From Halichondria panicea (taxonomy: Eukaryota > Porifera > Demospongiae > Suberitida > Halichondriidae): a stretch of 64,000 nt of DNA. Every line of letters begins with the position of its first letter. Within the stretch, counting starts at the first letter, position 1. Positions 1-11,706 of the stretch are shown piece after piece. The position numbers and the translations under genes are program-made. The notes under the pieces were generated by a model. That model saw only the letters and a program-made list of their open reading frames with translations, was not told where the DNA came from and did not search any database. Location of the stretch: NCBI RefSeq assembly GCF_963675165.1, contig NC_087384.1, positions 3,714,682-3,778,681 on the forward strand. Direction: 5' to 3'.

Positions 1-1213
1 CTGTACGTTGGTGGCAGTATCCCATTTAATGGTGAGCTCATTGTCTGTGATACTCCAACCGTGATACTCCAACCGTAGTTTTCTAATGTCATAATGGGTT
101 GATCAGATTGTTGCCACATGTGTAGAACCCAACACGATCGCTTCCAATGAAGCAAAAGTGCATTATCAGATGGTATCAGCCAATCTCTGACTTTTATGCT
201 GTTTCCAAAGTAGCTTGCGGTTGTATTCATAAAATCTGTGTTTGGTCTGTAAACCAACGTGCTATACTTGCGTGTTGTGCACTTGTATGTAATATGATGT
301 TTTAAGTTAACTGTTAAGTGGCTAAGGATCCATCTTGATGTAATAGATTGCTTTGTCGTTGTTAGGTCAGCCGAGTGTTTAGTTGAGTATTTGTGCACAT
401 AACTCATTAACACATCTTTGATTGTAGGCAATAATATCACATTGTTTTCTAAAAGCAGTTTTGCTACCTCAACTGCTGTAGCATTCATTGCCTTGTCTGC
501 TACATCTTTCTCAGAGCCCACTGTATAACTGGAGAGTTGTTTTGAGAGGTCGTTGATGAGCTGCTCGAGGTCTGCATCTGTACTCTGGCATTTATTACTT
601 TAGAGAATAATCAGGTGAGACTTGTAACATGTGTGGCAAACTTTGTCGCTTCAAGTATATGGCCATCAAAATCTGTGTGTTTTCTTAGGTACTCCTCTAT
701 CTTTCTAGGATTTGAGCATTTTCTGTGGTTAGTGACTCTCAGTGTGGTTCCACAAGTAGTACAATATACTTGCTTTGATGGCTGCACTAAATCGTACACT
801 ATGTGGTAGTGTCGTTTGCATAGTGGGATTGGTATTTGTAGTTCAGCAACTTCCAATTTAGCGCGTCGAAGTGCATCTTCTATGAGATCTTTGGGTTTAC
901 CGAGTGACGCTAGCATAGCATCTTTTTTTGTTAGGTTTGTCCCATCGTGGTGCGTATGTATCATCCCCTAAACAGCGTGTTATATCTTTTCTACAGTTAT
1001 ATCTTTTCTACATTTAGGACAAACCTGGCGAGTGAAATCAATCTTCAAGGAGGCTGCAATGGTACGTGCTGGCTCACTTTGCCAGTTGCTTGGACTACTC
1101 ATATTCCCACTGACGCCATGGCACAACTCACATACTCCGTTGTCTGCAACACTGTCACTGACTTCCCCAAAAGAAAGCTGCCTTCTAGTTTTTCGAGCCA
1201 CTCCCCTAGACAC
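1..1213 (-). pseudogene. Zinc-ribbon protein of a multicopy metazoan family, broken copy running off the left end
   Basis: Reading leftwards, the translation carries paired cysteine motifs (CELC, CPKC), then CKRHYH, CTTCG and a TCYKSH-type motif, followed by an acidic helical stretch. This order matches an uncharacterised family that I recall as abundant in sponge and anthozoan gene sets; no biochemical function is known to me. The copy is damaged. A 17 bp tandem duplication (979-1012) introduces a stop after CRKDI. A one-base deletion near 655 shifts frame. A TAA near 604 interrupts it. A 14 bp tandem duplication (47-74) shifts it again close to the window edge. Between these lesions the frame stays open and conserved-looking, including about 190 codons between roughly 600 and 75, so decay looks recent. 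The piece at 6.1-8.1 kb may be a second copy of the same or a related family. Family identity is from memory; the lesions are seen directly. Confidence 0.5.
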
Positions 1214-1778
1214 TATTTTACAACTGTTTGTATTAATTTTTTATATCATTATTGTGTGACACAACAAACCTGGAATGTCTACGTCTATGATGTGTCCATA
1301 GTCTGTGTGGTGCACTCCATCTTGTGGGACTCCATGTGGTTTGACATGGAAATTGTGGTCAAGTTTTGCAAGCTCATAATTTTTGCTTCAAAGCTGGGTA
1401 CAAGCAAAATGTTTTTGCAAAGTAATGCTCAAAGCTTACAAATTTTGTTGATACCCATCACGTAGCTTCACTTTGTTAGCAAAATTTTTTGTCACTTGTT
1501 CTAGAGGAGTACTATCATATGACATAGAGTGCTATTTGAGCTTGTGGAGCCAAACTTATAAAAGCTTAACAACTATTCTCGTGTATGCATGTAGACTAGG
1601 AACAGTTCTACGTGCCTGAGCTCGTTCGTGAGTGTATGTACAATACTTCGTGGAATATAAGTGTGTGAATATTTAATTACTTGTAGTATTAGCTTCATTT
1701 TGATAGCGGAAGTTGAACTTCCGTTGCAAATAAATTTGTGTACTTATATAGTACTTCCGGAATCTTGGCGGAACAACT
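1214..1778. other. Non-coding interval
   Basis: AT-rich sequence between the broken zinc-ribbon copy and the CA satellite. The 172-codon plus-strand open frame over 947-1465 is the antisense of the zinc-ribbon copy plus flank and shows no domain. I see no promoter or RNA gene. Confidence 0.4.
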
Positions 1779-3228
1779 GCATACACACACACACACACAC
1801 TCACACAAACACACACACACACCACACACGCGCACTCACACAGGTGGCACAAACACACACAGGACACACACACACACACAGGACACACACACACACAGGG
1901 GCACACACACAAGCACACACACACACACACACTCACACACATGCACACGTACACATAGGGGGCACACACACACACACACAGGGGCGCACACACACACACA
2001 CCACACACACACACGTACACATAGGGGGCACACACACACACACGCACACACACCACATGGGCACTCACACACCCACACCCACACACCCACACACACACAC
2101 ATGCATACGCACACACACACACACACACACACTCACAAACGCACACGCACACACACAGAGGGGCGCACACACACACACACACACGCATGCACTCACGCAC
2201 TCACACTCACACACACGCACACACACATGCACTCACACACAAACACGCACACACACACGAACATGCACACACACACACACACACCACACTCACACACACA
2301 CACGAAGGGCACAAACACACACACACACACATACGCACATACAGGGGGCACACAGGACACACACACACACAAGCACATGCACACACACACACACACGCAC
2401 ACACAGGGGGAAAACACACACCCACACACGCACACAAACACACACACACACATGCACACACGGTGGCACAAACACACACACGCACACACACACACAAGCA
2501 CACTCACACACACACACACACACACGCACACACACACTCACACACACACACACCCACACACAGGGGCACTCACACCCACACACACACACTCACAAACACG
2601 CAAACGCACACACACACAAGCACGCACACACAGGGGGCACACACGCACACAAACACACACACACACACACATACGCACATACAGGGGGCACACAGGACAC
2701 ACACACACAAACACACACACACAAACACACACACACACACACACAAGCACACACACACAAGCACATGCACACACACACACACGCACACACAGGGGGAAAA
2801 CACACACACCCACACACGCACACAAACACACACACACACACACATGCACACACGGTGGCACAAACACACACACGCACACACACACAGGGGCACACACACA
2901 AGCACACTCACACACACACACGCACACACACACTCACACACGCCACATACCCACACACAGGGGGCACTCACACACCCACACACACACACTCATGCACACG
3001 CACACGCACACATACACACACACACATGCACACACGCACACACGGTGGCACAAACACACACACGCACACACACACAGGGGCACACACACACAAGCATACA
3101 CACACACACACACACATGCACACACACATACGCCACACACCCACACACAGGGGGCACCCACACACACACACACACTCACAAACACGCACAGGCGCACACA
3201 CACACACACACGCACACACACACATCAC
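1779..3228. repeat. 1.45 kb CA-rich satellite with a higher-order structure
   Basis: The plus strand is almost entirely CA dinucleotides broken by recurring short markers (GGGGGCAC, GGTGGCAC, AAGCAC, ATACGCAC). The markers recur in blocks: ATACGCACATACAGGGGG occurs at about 2331 and 2671, a 340 bp spacing, and GGTGGCAC occurs near 2462, 2854 and 3044. This is a block-duplicated satellite, not a simple microsatellite. Every long open frame here (Thr-His or Cys-Val repeats, up to 523 codons) is an artefact of the composition. Confidence 0.95.
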
Positions 3229-3239
3229 ATAATAGATTA

Positions 3240-3484
3240 ATAATTAACAAGAAAATTCTTAAATAAGTCTCTCAATTCTGTTCACGACTTATATCACTAC
3301 CCACCTACCCACTCACTAACCTACTGTATACGTATTACATACCTATACTTCTTCACTTAATATACATGTATTCACGTATTATTCAATAATTAATTACATA
3401 CCTATACTTAACTATATAATCATTCTCATGTACTAAATACCCAACCATACTAACTAGAATCCAGGCAAAGGCCTTCCAGATACC
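3240..3484. other. AT-rich spacer
   Basis: Low-complexity TA/CTTA-rich sequence with repeated ACATACCTATACTT words. It bridges the CA satellite and the Penelope-like remnant. No gene is seen. Confidence 0.4.
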
Positions 3485-5420
3485 TTCCAGATAGTTCACC
3501 AGAAGGCAAAGACGTACAGGACAGCGAAAAATAATATGTACAGAACTCTCCCCATACCTAAACTCCCGAAACTAGTGGGAGAAAGCAGTAAAGAAAACGA
3601 CGAGTTCATAGCTACATATGAAAAAATGTTTTTCGAGCACCTAGCAAAAGTCACCACGCTTAACACTTGCAGAACTGAGAAATACATTGCATCCCTCAAC
3701 AACAGCCAAACTCCACCAAGCCCCAGACCAGAACTAGCCAACAAAAAAAAGAAAAACTTCCCCGAAAAAAACCTCCCCGAAAACGCAAACCACGGAAAAT
3801 CAGTCTTTTTTAGTCTTAGGCCCCCAAACCAACACAGCAACTTAAGTTCAATCAACCTCACAACGACCTCGCTCTACTGACTCTCCTCCCTACGACACAA
3901 CATTTACAGCAATTCGACAAATTTGCAGTTACATGCAACAAGAAAACCACACGTAAAAAAAGTTATCCACAACAAACAAGACTCCATGAACACACAAACC
4001 ATACAGACCGATGCACTTCCTCCCATTCACCCAGATACACTCGGGGGAACTAATTCTTAGAATCCTATATAGATACGGCCTCACTATTCCACCCAACAAA
4101 ACAGAACCTACCGAAACACCAAAGATTGGCATTAAAACAAGCCAGACCAGATCAGAGATTACCATAAAACCAGCGGATAAGAACCTAGGTTTAGACCAAC
4201 CACTACTGTGCCACCCACCTAGCCACCTATCGACAAACAAAATCCTTCCTAGCTGCTACAAAAAGAACTTCAAAAAACTCTGAGTGACTATAAGAAACTT
4301 TACAAATTCCTCTCACCAGACCCATAAATTCCAAGATTCTACACAAGAGGTACGAGTTCCTACCTCCATATGCACCGCCCTCCTCAGAACTCTACAAAAT
4401 TTTCCAATCCCAGATAACGCCATTTTGGTTAGTCGAAAGTTTATATCCTTCCATCCCGCAAGACGAATGCCTAACCATAAATATCAAGAAATGTTTACCA
4501 AAAACGAAGCCTTCTCACACAATCCACCGTCGATTCGTACAAAGCAACCCCTTCTCATGAAGAGATACATTGACTGAAGAGATACATTGATGACATTTTC
4601 TTAATCTGGCAACACTCTCAAGAAGATCTCCTAAAATTCCTCCCATCCATCTCTACGCTACACCTGGAACTTCTTGTCATCATCAACAGATCTTCAAAGG
4701 CCCCACATTCCCAAATAACAGGCCTCCTTGACACCAAAACCTGCCAAAAATCTCTCCTCTCCTGCCACCCCCTCATAAAAGGAGAATATATAAGAACAAA
4801 CTCCTCAAACGGACAACTTCTCAAACAAAGGCTGCTGAAACGCCAATTTCCCCACCAACTTATAGAAAGGTCCATCCGCCTAGTAAAATACACTGACCGT
4901 CAAAAATATCTTAAAGACCAACACAGTCAATATCTCTAAGCCCACTTCTCTTACCTCAAAGCCATCGTAGATTCATTGCCTTGAGACACAAAACCATCGG
5001 CCAGGAGCTCACTCATCATGACCATCAAAAACGGCACCTCAGACTCCACCAATCAGCCGGAAAGCTTGCCCACAACCTTGTAACAACCCAAGATGCAGCC
5101 CTGAAAACTACTTCCGCAGTACTTCCACTGGAAGAACCTACCCTATTCGCCACCCATTTTCATGTGTTTCCAGAAATATCATCTATCTGATCACATGCAT
5201 CAAGTGCAAAAAACAATATGTCGGATACACTACTACTCAACTAAACCAAAGGATGTGCCGACACCGATCCAACATCAATAATAATCGAACCATCTACATC
5301 TGCGTTCACTTTAACTTCCCAGACCATAACATAAGAAACTTATCTGTACAAGCCATCGACACCGATTCAGACACGACTGAATTAAAACTACAAACTTATA
5401 CACCAAAGGGTCTGAACGCC
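3485..5420 (+). mobile_element. Decayed Penelope-like retroelement with GIY-YIG endonuclease remnant
   Basis: Several plus-strand frames line up in the order expected for a Penelope-like element (PLE). A PLE-type core appears as ITIKPADKNLG (about 4170-4205). A reverse transcriptase catalytic stretch RYIDDIFLIW lies near 4560-4610. A C-terminal GIY-YIG-like stretch YLITC-IKCKKQYVGYT with a downstream RMCRHRSNI-NN and HFNFPDHNI pattern lies about 5180-5345. PLEs copy themselves with a reverse transcriptase fused to a GIY-YIG nuclease. Here the frame is broken repeatedly by stops and indels between 3850 and 5180, so no intact protein is encoded. The 5' limit is uncertain and no terminal repeats were found. 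Motifs are seen directly; family assignment rests on known PLE architecture. Confidence 0.7.
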
Positions 5421-5508
5421 AGCTCAATTATAACACATATTGTATTAATAATTATATATGTCACTCATGCAGTCATTACTTTGTCATGCGACCATAGGCT
5501 AATTAAAA

Positions 5509-5546
5509 AGAGACGGGTCCCCCACAAGGGTGGGGGACCCGTCTCT
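5509..5546. repeat. Perfect 17 bp hairpin, 4-nt loop
   Basis: Arms 5509-5525 and 5530-5546 are exact reverse complements around an AAGG loop. The stem is GC-rich (core GGGTCCCCCAC). It lies just after the Penelope-like remnant and just before a short CA microsatellite at about 5572-5604. It may be an element end or a small foldback repeat; no host terminator role can be argued. Confidence 0.85.
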
Positions 5547-5639
5547 GGAATCCCCTACCCTCGTGGGGGTTTCACACACACACATACACACACACACACA
5601 CACACTACTATCAATTTGGCACTTCAAAATAAGTTAAGT

Positions 5640-6101
5640 AGTATGTTCACCTGTGCTGCCTGTAAGATAAAGATGTCTGATAAACACCCCCAAAGGTTAC
5701 AATTTTTTGCTGTAACATTGGGCACCATGTGACCTTCTCGTTGAGCATGTTGTCTTGTGCTTGCATGTGCAACACTCTAAAAGCTCCACCCACCCACCAC
5801 TGCAGGTAGAGAGGTCAGTACCGAGTGATTCTCCCAGTACGTCCAGTACGTCCATTCTGTGAGTGTACTATTTGTATTTGTCAGCAGCTTCCAATAATGA
5901 ACAGGTATCTAGCTAACAATCTAGGTATACATGTACTTCTAGCACAGCCTTGTAAGATCTCAGCATATAATGGTGACATAGCCAAACCCACGTTACATCT
6001 AGATTAAAAATGTAAGGTCATAATAAAAAGAGTGTGCAGACAACACCAACAACACCAACAGTGTGTGAAGAAATATGAATTTACAACAATTAGTTACAAC
6101 A
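5640..6101. other. Non-coding interval
   Basis: No supported gene. Short microduplications (for example CGTCCAGTA near 5838-5855) are the only visible structure. Confidence 0.35.
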
Positions 6102-8135
6102 TTAATTCACATAAGTGTTTTGCTGTGTAAAACGAATGCTCAAAATTTGTACTGCTTGCATTAATTTCTTGTAAGTTGCTTGTATAGTCTGTGATACTTT
6201 GTGTGGTGATTCTCTAACAGATTGTCTTAGCAGATCAAGTTCGCTAACCAGTGCGCTTTCCCCCAATGCTCGGAAAACTGCAGTGGCAAACTTAGTTCTG
6301 TAAGTAGGTGTTGCTTCCTCTGCCTCTGAGTGCATCTCTTCCTGTAAGCACACTTCAGTACAGTCAGTGCTTAGCGCATCTTCTGTTTCTGGCTCTTCCC
6401 CGTCACTATCACTTCTGTTCTCTGTTGGTGTGTAGTCAGCATGGGTGATCGTTAGCCTTTCCACATAATCTTCGTACATGCATAGCTCTATTTTGTTATC
6501 ACACATATGTCTCTCCAAGCTCTCTCTGAGGTGAGTCTGGTATTTCGAAAATGTGTCAGCACTGGTCCTTCTTCTCTGCAGTTGGGATGTGAGCTACCAT
6601 CGTGGAACTCGTACCCATCAGCTGTAAGGTGCCACCACACTCCAGGTGAAATCCTTTGAAGATGGAGCTGCCAACTGCTTGCTCTCGAGGTAAGGAATTC
6701 GTGTGATATCTTCGTGTTTTCTGTCTGTCCTTGCAACTCGTTAGCTGCTTTGGATATCTTACTACACATTTGGTGATAGGATGTGCTTTTTGTTGTTGTT
6801 TTGCTTGTAGTCTAAGTAATATGTTTGGTACTATAGTGTTGGGTTGTCGAGTAGCTCTGCTCTTTAGCCTGTCCAAAGAGTCTCTCCTCGTGTTCGGTGT
6901 TTGTTGCCTTCGTGCAGGTATGTGCCAAACATTTTCTTGTGTGAGATAGTTTGGGGTGAGAATAGTAACTCCTTACACAGTTCAAAGTGCAGCGTGTTAG
7001 AATGAGTTGAGGTGAGCGTTTATTTTCGTCGCTGTACATTATTTCAGACATTTCTACTATTGTTTCTATCAATTTCAGAGGTGGTGCAATTTCAGAGGTG
7101 GTGTCGCCCTACTTTGTAGTAGAGCTAGTATGTGGATCACTGCTAGTCTGTAATCTCCTCCTCTTTTCGTTTCTTTGCTGTTTAGGTCACAATCAATGAT
7201 TGCTTGGACGATAGCGGTTCTTCCATTATTGTGGGTAGCTCGTGTAGTACATTGCTTAGGTGGCCTTTGAGATGGCTCACATTCCAAAATCTGGTAGTGT
7301 TGTAGATTTAAATTCTCTAGGGGCTCTGTGGGGTTTGTAAGCAATAGAGATGGTACTCGCTGTACTCCCTTTAAGTGGTCCTTTAAATGTTTAGTGAGCG
7401 CCTTTTTTATTGCGCCTTTTTTATTGTACCTGTACTGTTATTGTACCTGTACTGTTCCATTGTCTGGTCTGTCGAATTTCCTGGGTTTTCAGTGCGCTTT
7501 ATGTGGCTAGGTTTTTTGCCTCCTAGAGTGTTAAAAATTAGCATTATAATTTATAATTATACATACAACAATTATACATACAACAGACTAATTGGTAATT
7601 AACAATTAACAATTACATAATACTTATGACCATAGCTAGACATATTTGCTGACTCGACAATAATCATTAATGTAGTGTGTAAGGCGTGCTGGTTATGACA
7701 AGTATAGACTTTTAAAGATTAAGTGAGTTACACGGACTGAGACAGTTACTTGTGGTTTGTTATGTACTGTGTAGAAATAGGTATTGCCTCGGTTAAACCT
7801 TTGTTTTAAACATAACCTTGAATGACATAACCTTGAATGACCAGTTTTTGCAAATCCTGTATCGTCTAGCAGTACAGCAATGCAGTTGGTAGTGGCGACC
7901 AACCTCGCGCTGCGGGCTTATCTCCTGTGAAAAACATTAGTTTGTCTGATGTCGTTTGGAGAGGTTCACTGATTTCCTTCAATTGCTTGTCTTCATTGGT
8001 CACCTCTCTCATGGCTGCCCGTGCGAAGCCGCAAAATATGATATGGCATGAACTGAGATCATCTTCGATCTTCTCAAGTTGTAGCTGTGTATAATAATTA
8101 TTAACCTCACCTCTGTCACTGTTAAGTGATGTCAC
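6102..8135 (-). pseudogene. Decayed multi-fragment ORF, probable sponge/cnidarian multicopy family
   Basis: Several minus-strand frames follow one another. An upstream piece contains FFTGDKPAA (7866-8135). Middle pieces contain ERLFGQAK-type and NTIVPNILLRLQAKQQQ motifs (about 6800-7070). A C-terminal piece contains WWHLTADGYEFHDG and a TEICMYEDYVERL-like stretch with an acidic tail (6102-6769). The order and spacing suggest one ancestral gene of about 2 kb broken by frameshifts. I recall such motifs from large uncharacterised sponge and anthozoan proteins, but I cannot name a domain. It is not joined to the copy at 1-1213: both are on the minus strand, but the C-terminal piece here lies upstream of that copy's N-terminal zinc ribbons. 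Confidence 0.35.
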
Positions 8136-8851
8136 TGGAAGAAAAAAGTGACATTAGTTGCTTATTAAATCAGTATAATTCTGAATCCGTCAACGCTCGA
8201 CCAACGCTCGACCCTATTTTTCCATTGCTCCTTCTTACTTATCTCCTGCTCTCACTCGTCCAAATACATCATGATTAACTTCTGGCTGTGAATGTATATG
8301 TTGCCTAACCACCTGATGCTGACAATGTAAGCATACCCTGTGCCCTGCTTTCTTTCCTCTTCCATTGAGACATTAGTGGGCACTAAGAAAACGACAATGT
8401 ATACGGGTCCCCTCGTTGTTACAAGTTACAAGTTGCCTATACACAAGTTGCCTATACAGTCATGCATGTATGGAGCAAACGGTTTAGTTGGGCAGCCAGC
8501 TGTATGACGTGAGCCATATATGATCTCTAGTCAACTTGTGACAAAGCCGTGAGTCAACTTGTCATATAGTCAACTTGCCTGACGTGTTTCTGTCAGGTCA
8601 ATTGACTTCTTTTCTAGACGTAATAATTATATAATAATTACGTGTTTCTGAACGGTTGGGGTTGACACATATGTAGGGCAGGTTCGGTAAAACCGCGTTA
8701 GAGAGGTCACTGGTATGTCTTGACCACTTCCCAAACTATGGGAAAGATTTTCTCGCCTGCATCATATGCATACAAAAAATGCATACAAAAATGAATATAT
8801 AATTACAGTCTTACAATAATAGTATACAACTCACCTCCGTATACAACTCAC
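8136..8851. other. Non-coding interval, probable intron or flank of the kinase gene
   Basis: AT-rich with short tandem microduplications (ACAAGTTGCCTATAC twice at about 8434-8467). I could not find the next kinase exon here. Confidence 0.35.
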
Positions 8852-10220
8852 CTCCGGCCATTAGTCTCATGACCAACCACAGCTCGGCCTTGACAACAAA
8901 GGAGGTGTAGTACTGGATGACATTGGGGTGATTGCACGCGCTCATCAGAGTAATCTCCCTCTGCAAGTAATCTCCCTCTGCAAGGGACAGAAACGGATCA
9001 ATGTACTGTATGTAGGGATGTGCCCACACTTAGCCAAAATAACCACCACTAGACGAACAAAAAACATCCCTGAGGGCTGGCTACATGTTAGACTAAGTGT
9101 GCATGTACTTTAATTTTACTACATAGAAAAGAGTCAAGTTGTGTGTTGAATTGAGATTGAGAATAATAGCCACCACTTGGAAAATTCTGGGCACATCACA
9201 CAGGGGCGGATCCAGGATTTAGGGAAGGGGGGGTTCTTACTTCTTGGCCGCGCGCCGAAATTTTTGGCTGACCACGCCCCCTTTTACATGCCACGCCCAT
9301 TAATTAACCAACAAAACAAACATAAATTATATAATATCTGAAAGAACACAAGGCAAAGCCATTCTCATGCTCTGGGATAGTGATTGCACTTTCTTCTCTT
9401 TCAGGAGAGCACCAATGTCCATTGGCTGATCCTCAGCGGAAGATCTCGTTGCTTGCTTCGATGAACACGGAGGGGTGATGGAGGTGGCTGGTGGTTCCAG
9501 TGGAGAGATAGTTGTGACTGGAGGAGAGATGGTTGTGACTGGAGGAGAGATGGTTGTGACTGGAGGAGAGACGGTGGCTGGAGGAGAAACGGTGGTGGCT
9601 GGTGGTTCTCTTGAAGAGGAGAGTGGCTGTAGACTTGACGCATCATCTAGATTATTATATTAATTATTATAGCAATTATAATTAATCTATACAGTGTCTA
9701 TCATTCAGTATGCAGTGCCATGAACTCTCCCTTACCTGAAACTTTACTCTTCTTAAACCAGGAGTCAATGGAGGGTTGCAATCTAGACCTTTTGTTAGGA
9801 TTCATGGCCAGGCTCAATTATCACTGCGAGTCAATATAGCCAGCCCCACCCTCATATTATGCAGAGAGTACCAGCCCCACCCTCACATTATGCAGAGAGA
9901 ACTTTGTACCCTATTGTCATGACAGTAAGCTAGCTGGCTAGCTAGCCAGGTGTAGTATCAACTTAGTGGAAGGGTAGTTCGTTCGAACCCAACGAACTAC
10001 CTCTGGATCCGCCCCTGTCACAGTATGTACATTATCATGCAGCTCCTCTATGCTAAGCTTGTAGAAAGTGAGCTATAGGAATTATTTAATAATAGTAGCG
10101 CTGTTACCTGTATTTCTTCAATGGAGGTGTCGCATCTCTCCAGGTCTAGCCTTTTTATTGCTACCTTTACGTTGAATTTATTACAGTTGGCCACTTGCAC
10201 CACCGAGGTAGCTCCACTGC
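8852..10220 (-). CDS. OSR1/SPAK (OXSR1/STK39)-like Ste20 kinase, two N-lobe exons
   Basis: Two minus-strand exons join in frame. Exon 10220-10108 encodes the glycine loop [11 protein letters not shown] and the ATP-anchoring lysine in [11 protein letters not shown]. Exon 8960-8852 encodes [21 protein letters not shown], then a stretch ending [12 protein letters not shown], the hinge side of the kinase N-lobe. OSR1/SPAK kinases act downstream of WNK kinases in ion-transport and volume control. Exon one ends in phase 0 before GTAACA; exon two starts after TTGCAG and ends in phase 1 before GTGAGT. The 17 bp around the exon-two acceptor (8951-8984) and around its donor (8822-8855) are each tandemly duplicated, so each site exists twice and only the proximal copies keep the frame. 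The intron holds a hAT derivative. The C-lobe and the regulatory C-terminus were not found, so the locus may be partial or broken. Confidence 0.7.
9201..10017 (-). mobile_element. Non-autonomous hAT derivative keeping the transposase N-terminus
   Basis: The ends are inverted copies of a typical hAT terminus: CAGGGGCGGATCCAG at 9201 and its complement ending at 10017. They are flanked by a 5 bp direct repeat TCACA (9196-9200 and 10018-10022). Inside, reading from the right end, is a short exon (9805-9736) beginning [19 protein letters not shown], ending in a GTAAGG donor. A second exon starts at 9656 with a Ser/Pro/Thr-rich stretch containing a 21 bp tandem repeat (about 9500-9580). The frame ends near 9330 with no zinc finger, catalytic core or dimerisation domain. 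This looks like an internal deletion derivative of an autonomous hAT. It differs from the hAT at 47.6-50.2 kb. It sits in the kinase intron, transcribed in the same direction. Confidence 0.75.
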
Positions 10221-10517
10221 CTGCAGAGGTAGGGAGGGGCAATTGACACTGCATGCATACACAACATACGTAGCAAGGATTGTTTGATTTCCAAACATTA
10301 AAATGAAGATGGTGCAATTCTGCAAGCCATACAAAGCTGCTTGTGAAGGGTTACAGTACCTGTACATGTATAAGACCTTGCAGAGTGTACTGTTGTAGCT
10401 GTTAAGTACGATTGTCATTTCCAAATACTTCTTTTAGATACATTTGCTCAATGCCCTTTACTATTGTGATATCAATAACCATAGACTATTCTCTTAGGGA
10501 CAAAAATACTATCTCAA

Positions 10518-10691
10518 TCAATAGAGTATAAATGCCTGTCTCTTTAATAATGCATGTGTACCAGAAAGGGATGTACTGAAGTAGTGAGCCACAGGAATCG
10601 TTAGGAATACAAATGCCATTGACATGAACACTAGGCCGTTCTTGATCTTCATCTCGTCCATTGTGTAGTTTAGTTTAGAGAGCCGTGTCAT
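10518..10691 (-). CDS. Short ORF, 57 aa, one hydrophobic segment
   Basis: An ATG-started frame encodes a basic N-terminus containing KIKNG followed by a hydrophobic stretch LVFMSMAFVFLTIPVAHYF, long enough for one membrane pass, and a short basic tail. It lies upstream of the kinase exons on the same strand. It may be a genuine small membrane protein, an unrecognised exon, or chance. A loose resemblance to the first membrane segment of VMA21-type assembly factors is too weak for a name. Confidence 0.25.
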   Translation of the reverse strand: MTRLSKLNYTMDEMKIKNGLVFMSMAFVFLTIPVAHYFSTSLSGTHALLKRQAFILY

Positions 10692-11706
10692 GACACACCC
10701 TCTAGAGAAAAATCTAGACCAGCTCGTAACTTTGTTCTCCTTACCTAATTATAGCAGTATAGACCAAGTCCTGTACGTAGATAGTCAGATCGAACACTTT
10801 TTATATCTGTACGCTAGAGCCTGTAGCAATTGCGTACGTAGAGTGCAGAATTAGAAGATCAAGAGCCATTTGTTAGTAGCCTGAATAGAAGAGATAGGCG
10901 CGCTGACAATTGGCTGGCTCATAGACAGTTGGCTGCTGTTTTGATGGACTTTGAAGGTAAACTATGAACTAGCTTTGTACACAGGGCCTTGCTTTTCACT
11001 CCCTTCCCCTCCATGAAAGCCTGTGTAATACCTCTCAGTGTCCTGTGCTCCTGGACCAGTCTCTTTGTCTGGGCTGTGGCTTCCCCGGGCATCAGATTCC
11101 TCTGCTTTTGAGGTCCACACAGCTCCATCTGCTTATTAGCAGACCGAATAGGTAGGCAGCTGATCAGTGAATGGTGTGTCGTAACTGCCAGGACATCTGG
11201 AAAAGAGCTTCTGGAAATGAGCTTCTGGAAATGAGAGTGTGATACATAAAATAATTAATATAGCCAACCTTCCAGACGAGTTCCTAGCGTGTTTTAAGTA
11301 TAGGTCCTCCATCCCAAGTTTTTTGCAGCAAGGTGACTGTCCCCTTCATCTGGACAATACATGTGCGTGTACAGTGAATAATTATGTAGTGGCACCGGGT
11401 CAGGTAGAATCCATCCATCCACCAACCCATTTTTGTCATCACCCCTGTTCACAATATTTTTTTCGTACCTGACCACAGGACCATTCTGCTAACTTGGTGG
11501 CAAGGACTGAAGGTGCTTATGGTTGGATTTGTTAGTCTATGACCAGGAGAATGTATTCAGCATTAAAGAAATACATAAGGCTAGGGTTAGGGTTAGGGCG
11601 GTACTCATCTTGTGGTTAAGCGACCCTCCCCTCAACCGATGTGCAGCTGTGCAGGAAACAACACTAAAAGTGTCCATTTCCGCAGCTGGAACATTAAATT
11701 TTTAGT
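10692..11706. other. Non-coding interval with unsupported small ORFs
   Basis: Contains a 69-codon minus-strand frame (10919-11128) without a recognised motif, a microduplication of AGCTTCTGGAAATG near 11200-11230, and two to three TTAGGG-like units near 11583-11600. No gene is supported. Confidence 0.35.

Noticed and set aside
1661-3266. Very long Thr/His and Cys/Val open frames (up to 523 codons)
   Set aside because: They are translations of the CA/GT satellite in several frames; stops are absent because of composition, not selection.
11583-11600. TTAGGG-like units suggesting an interstitial telomere
   Set aside because: Only two to three units; similar AACCCTAACC words occur in the transposase element ends, so repeat origin is simpler.
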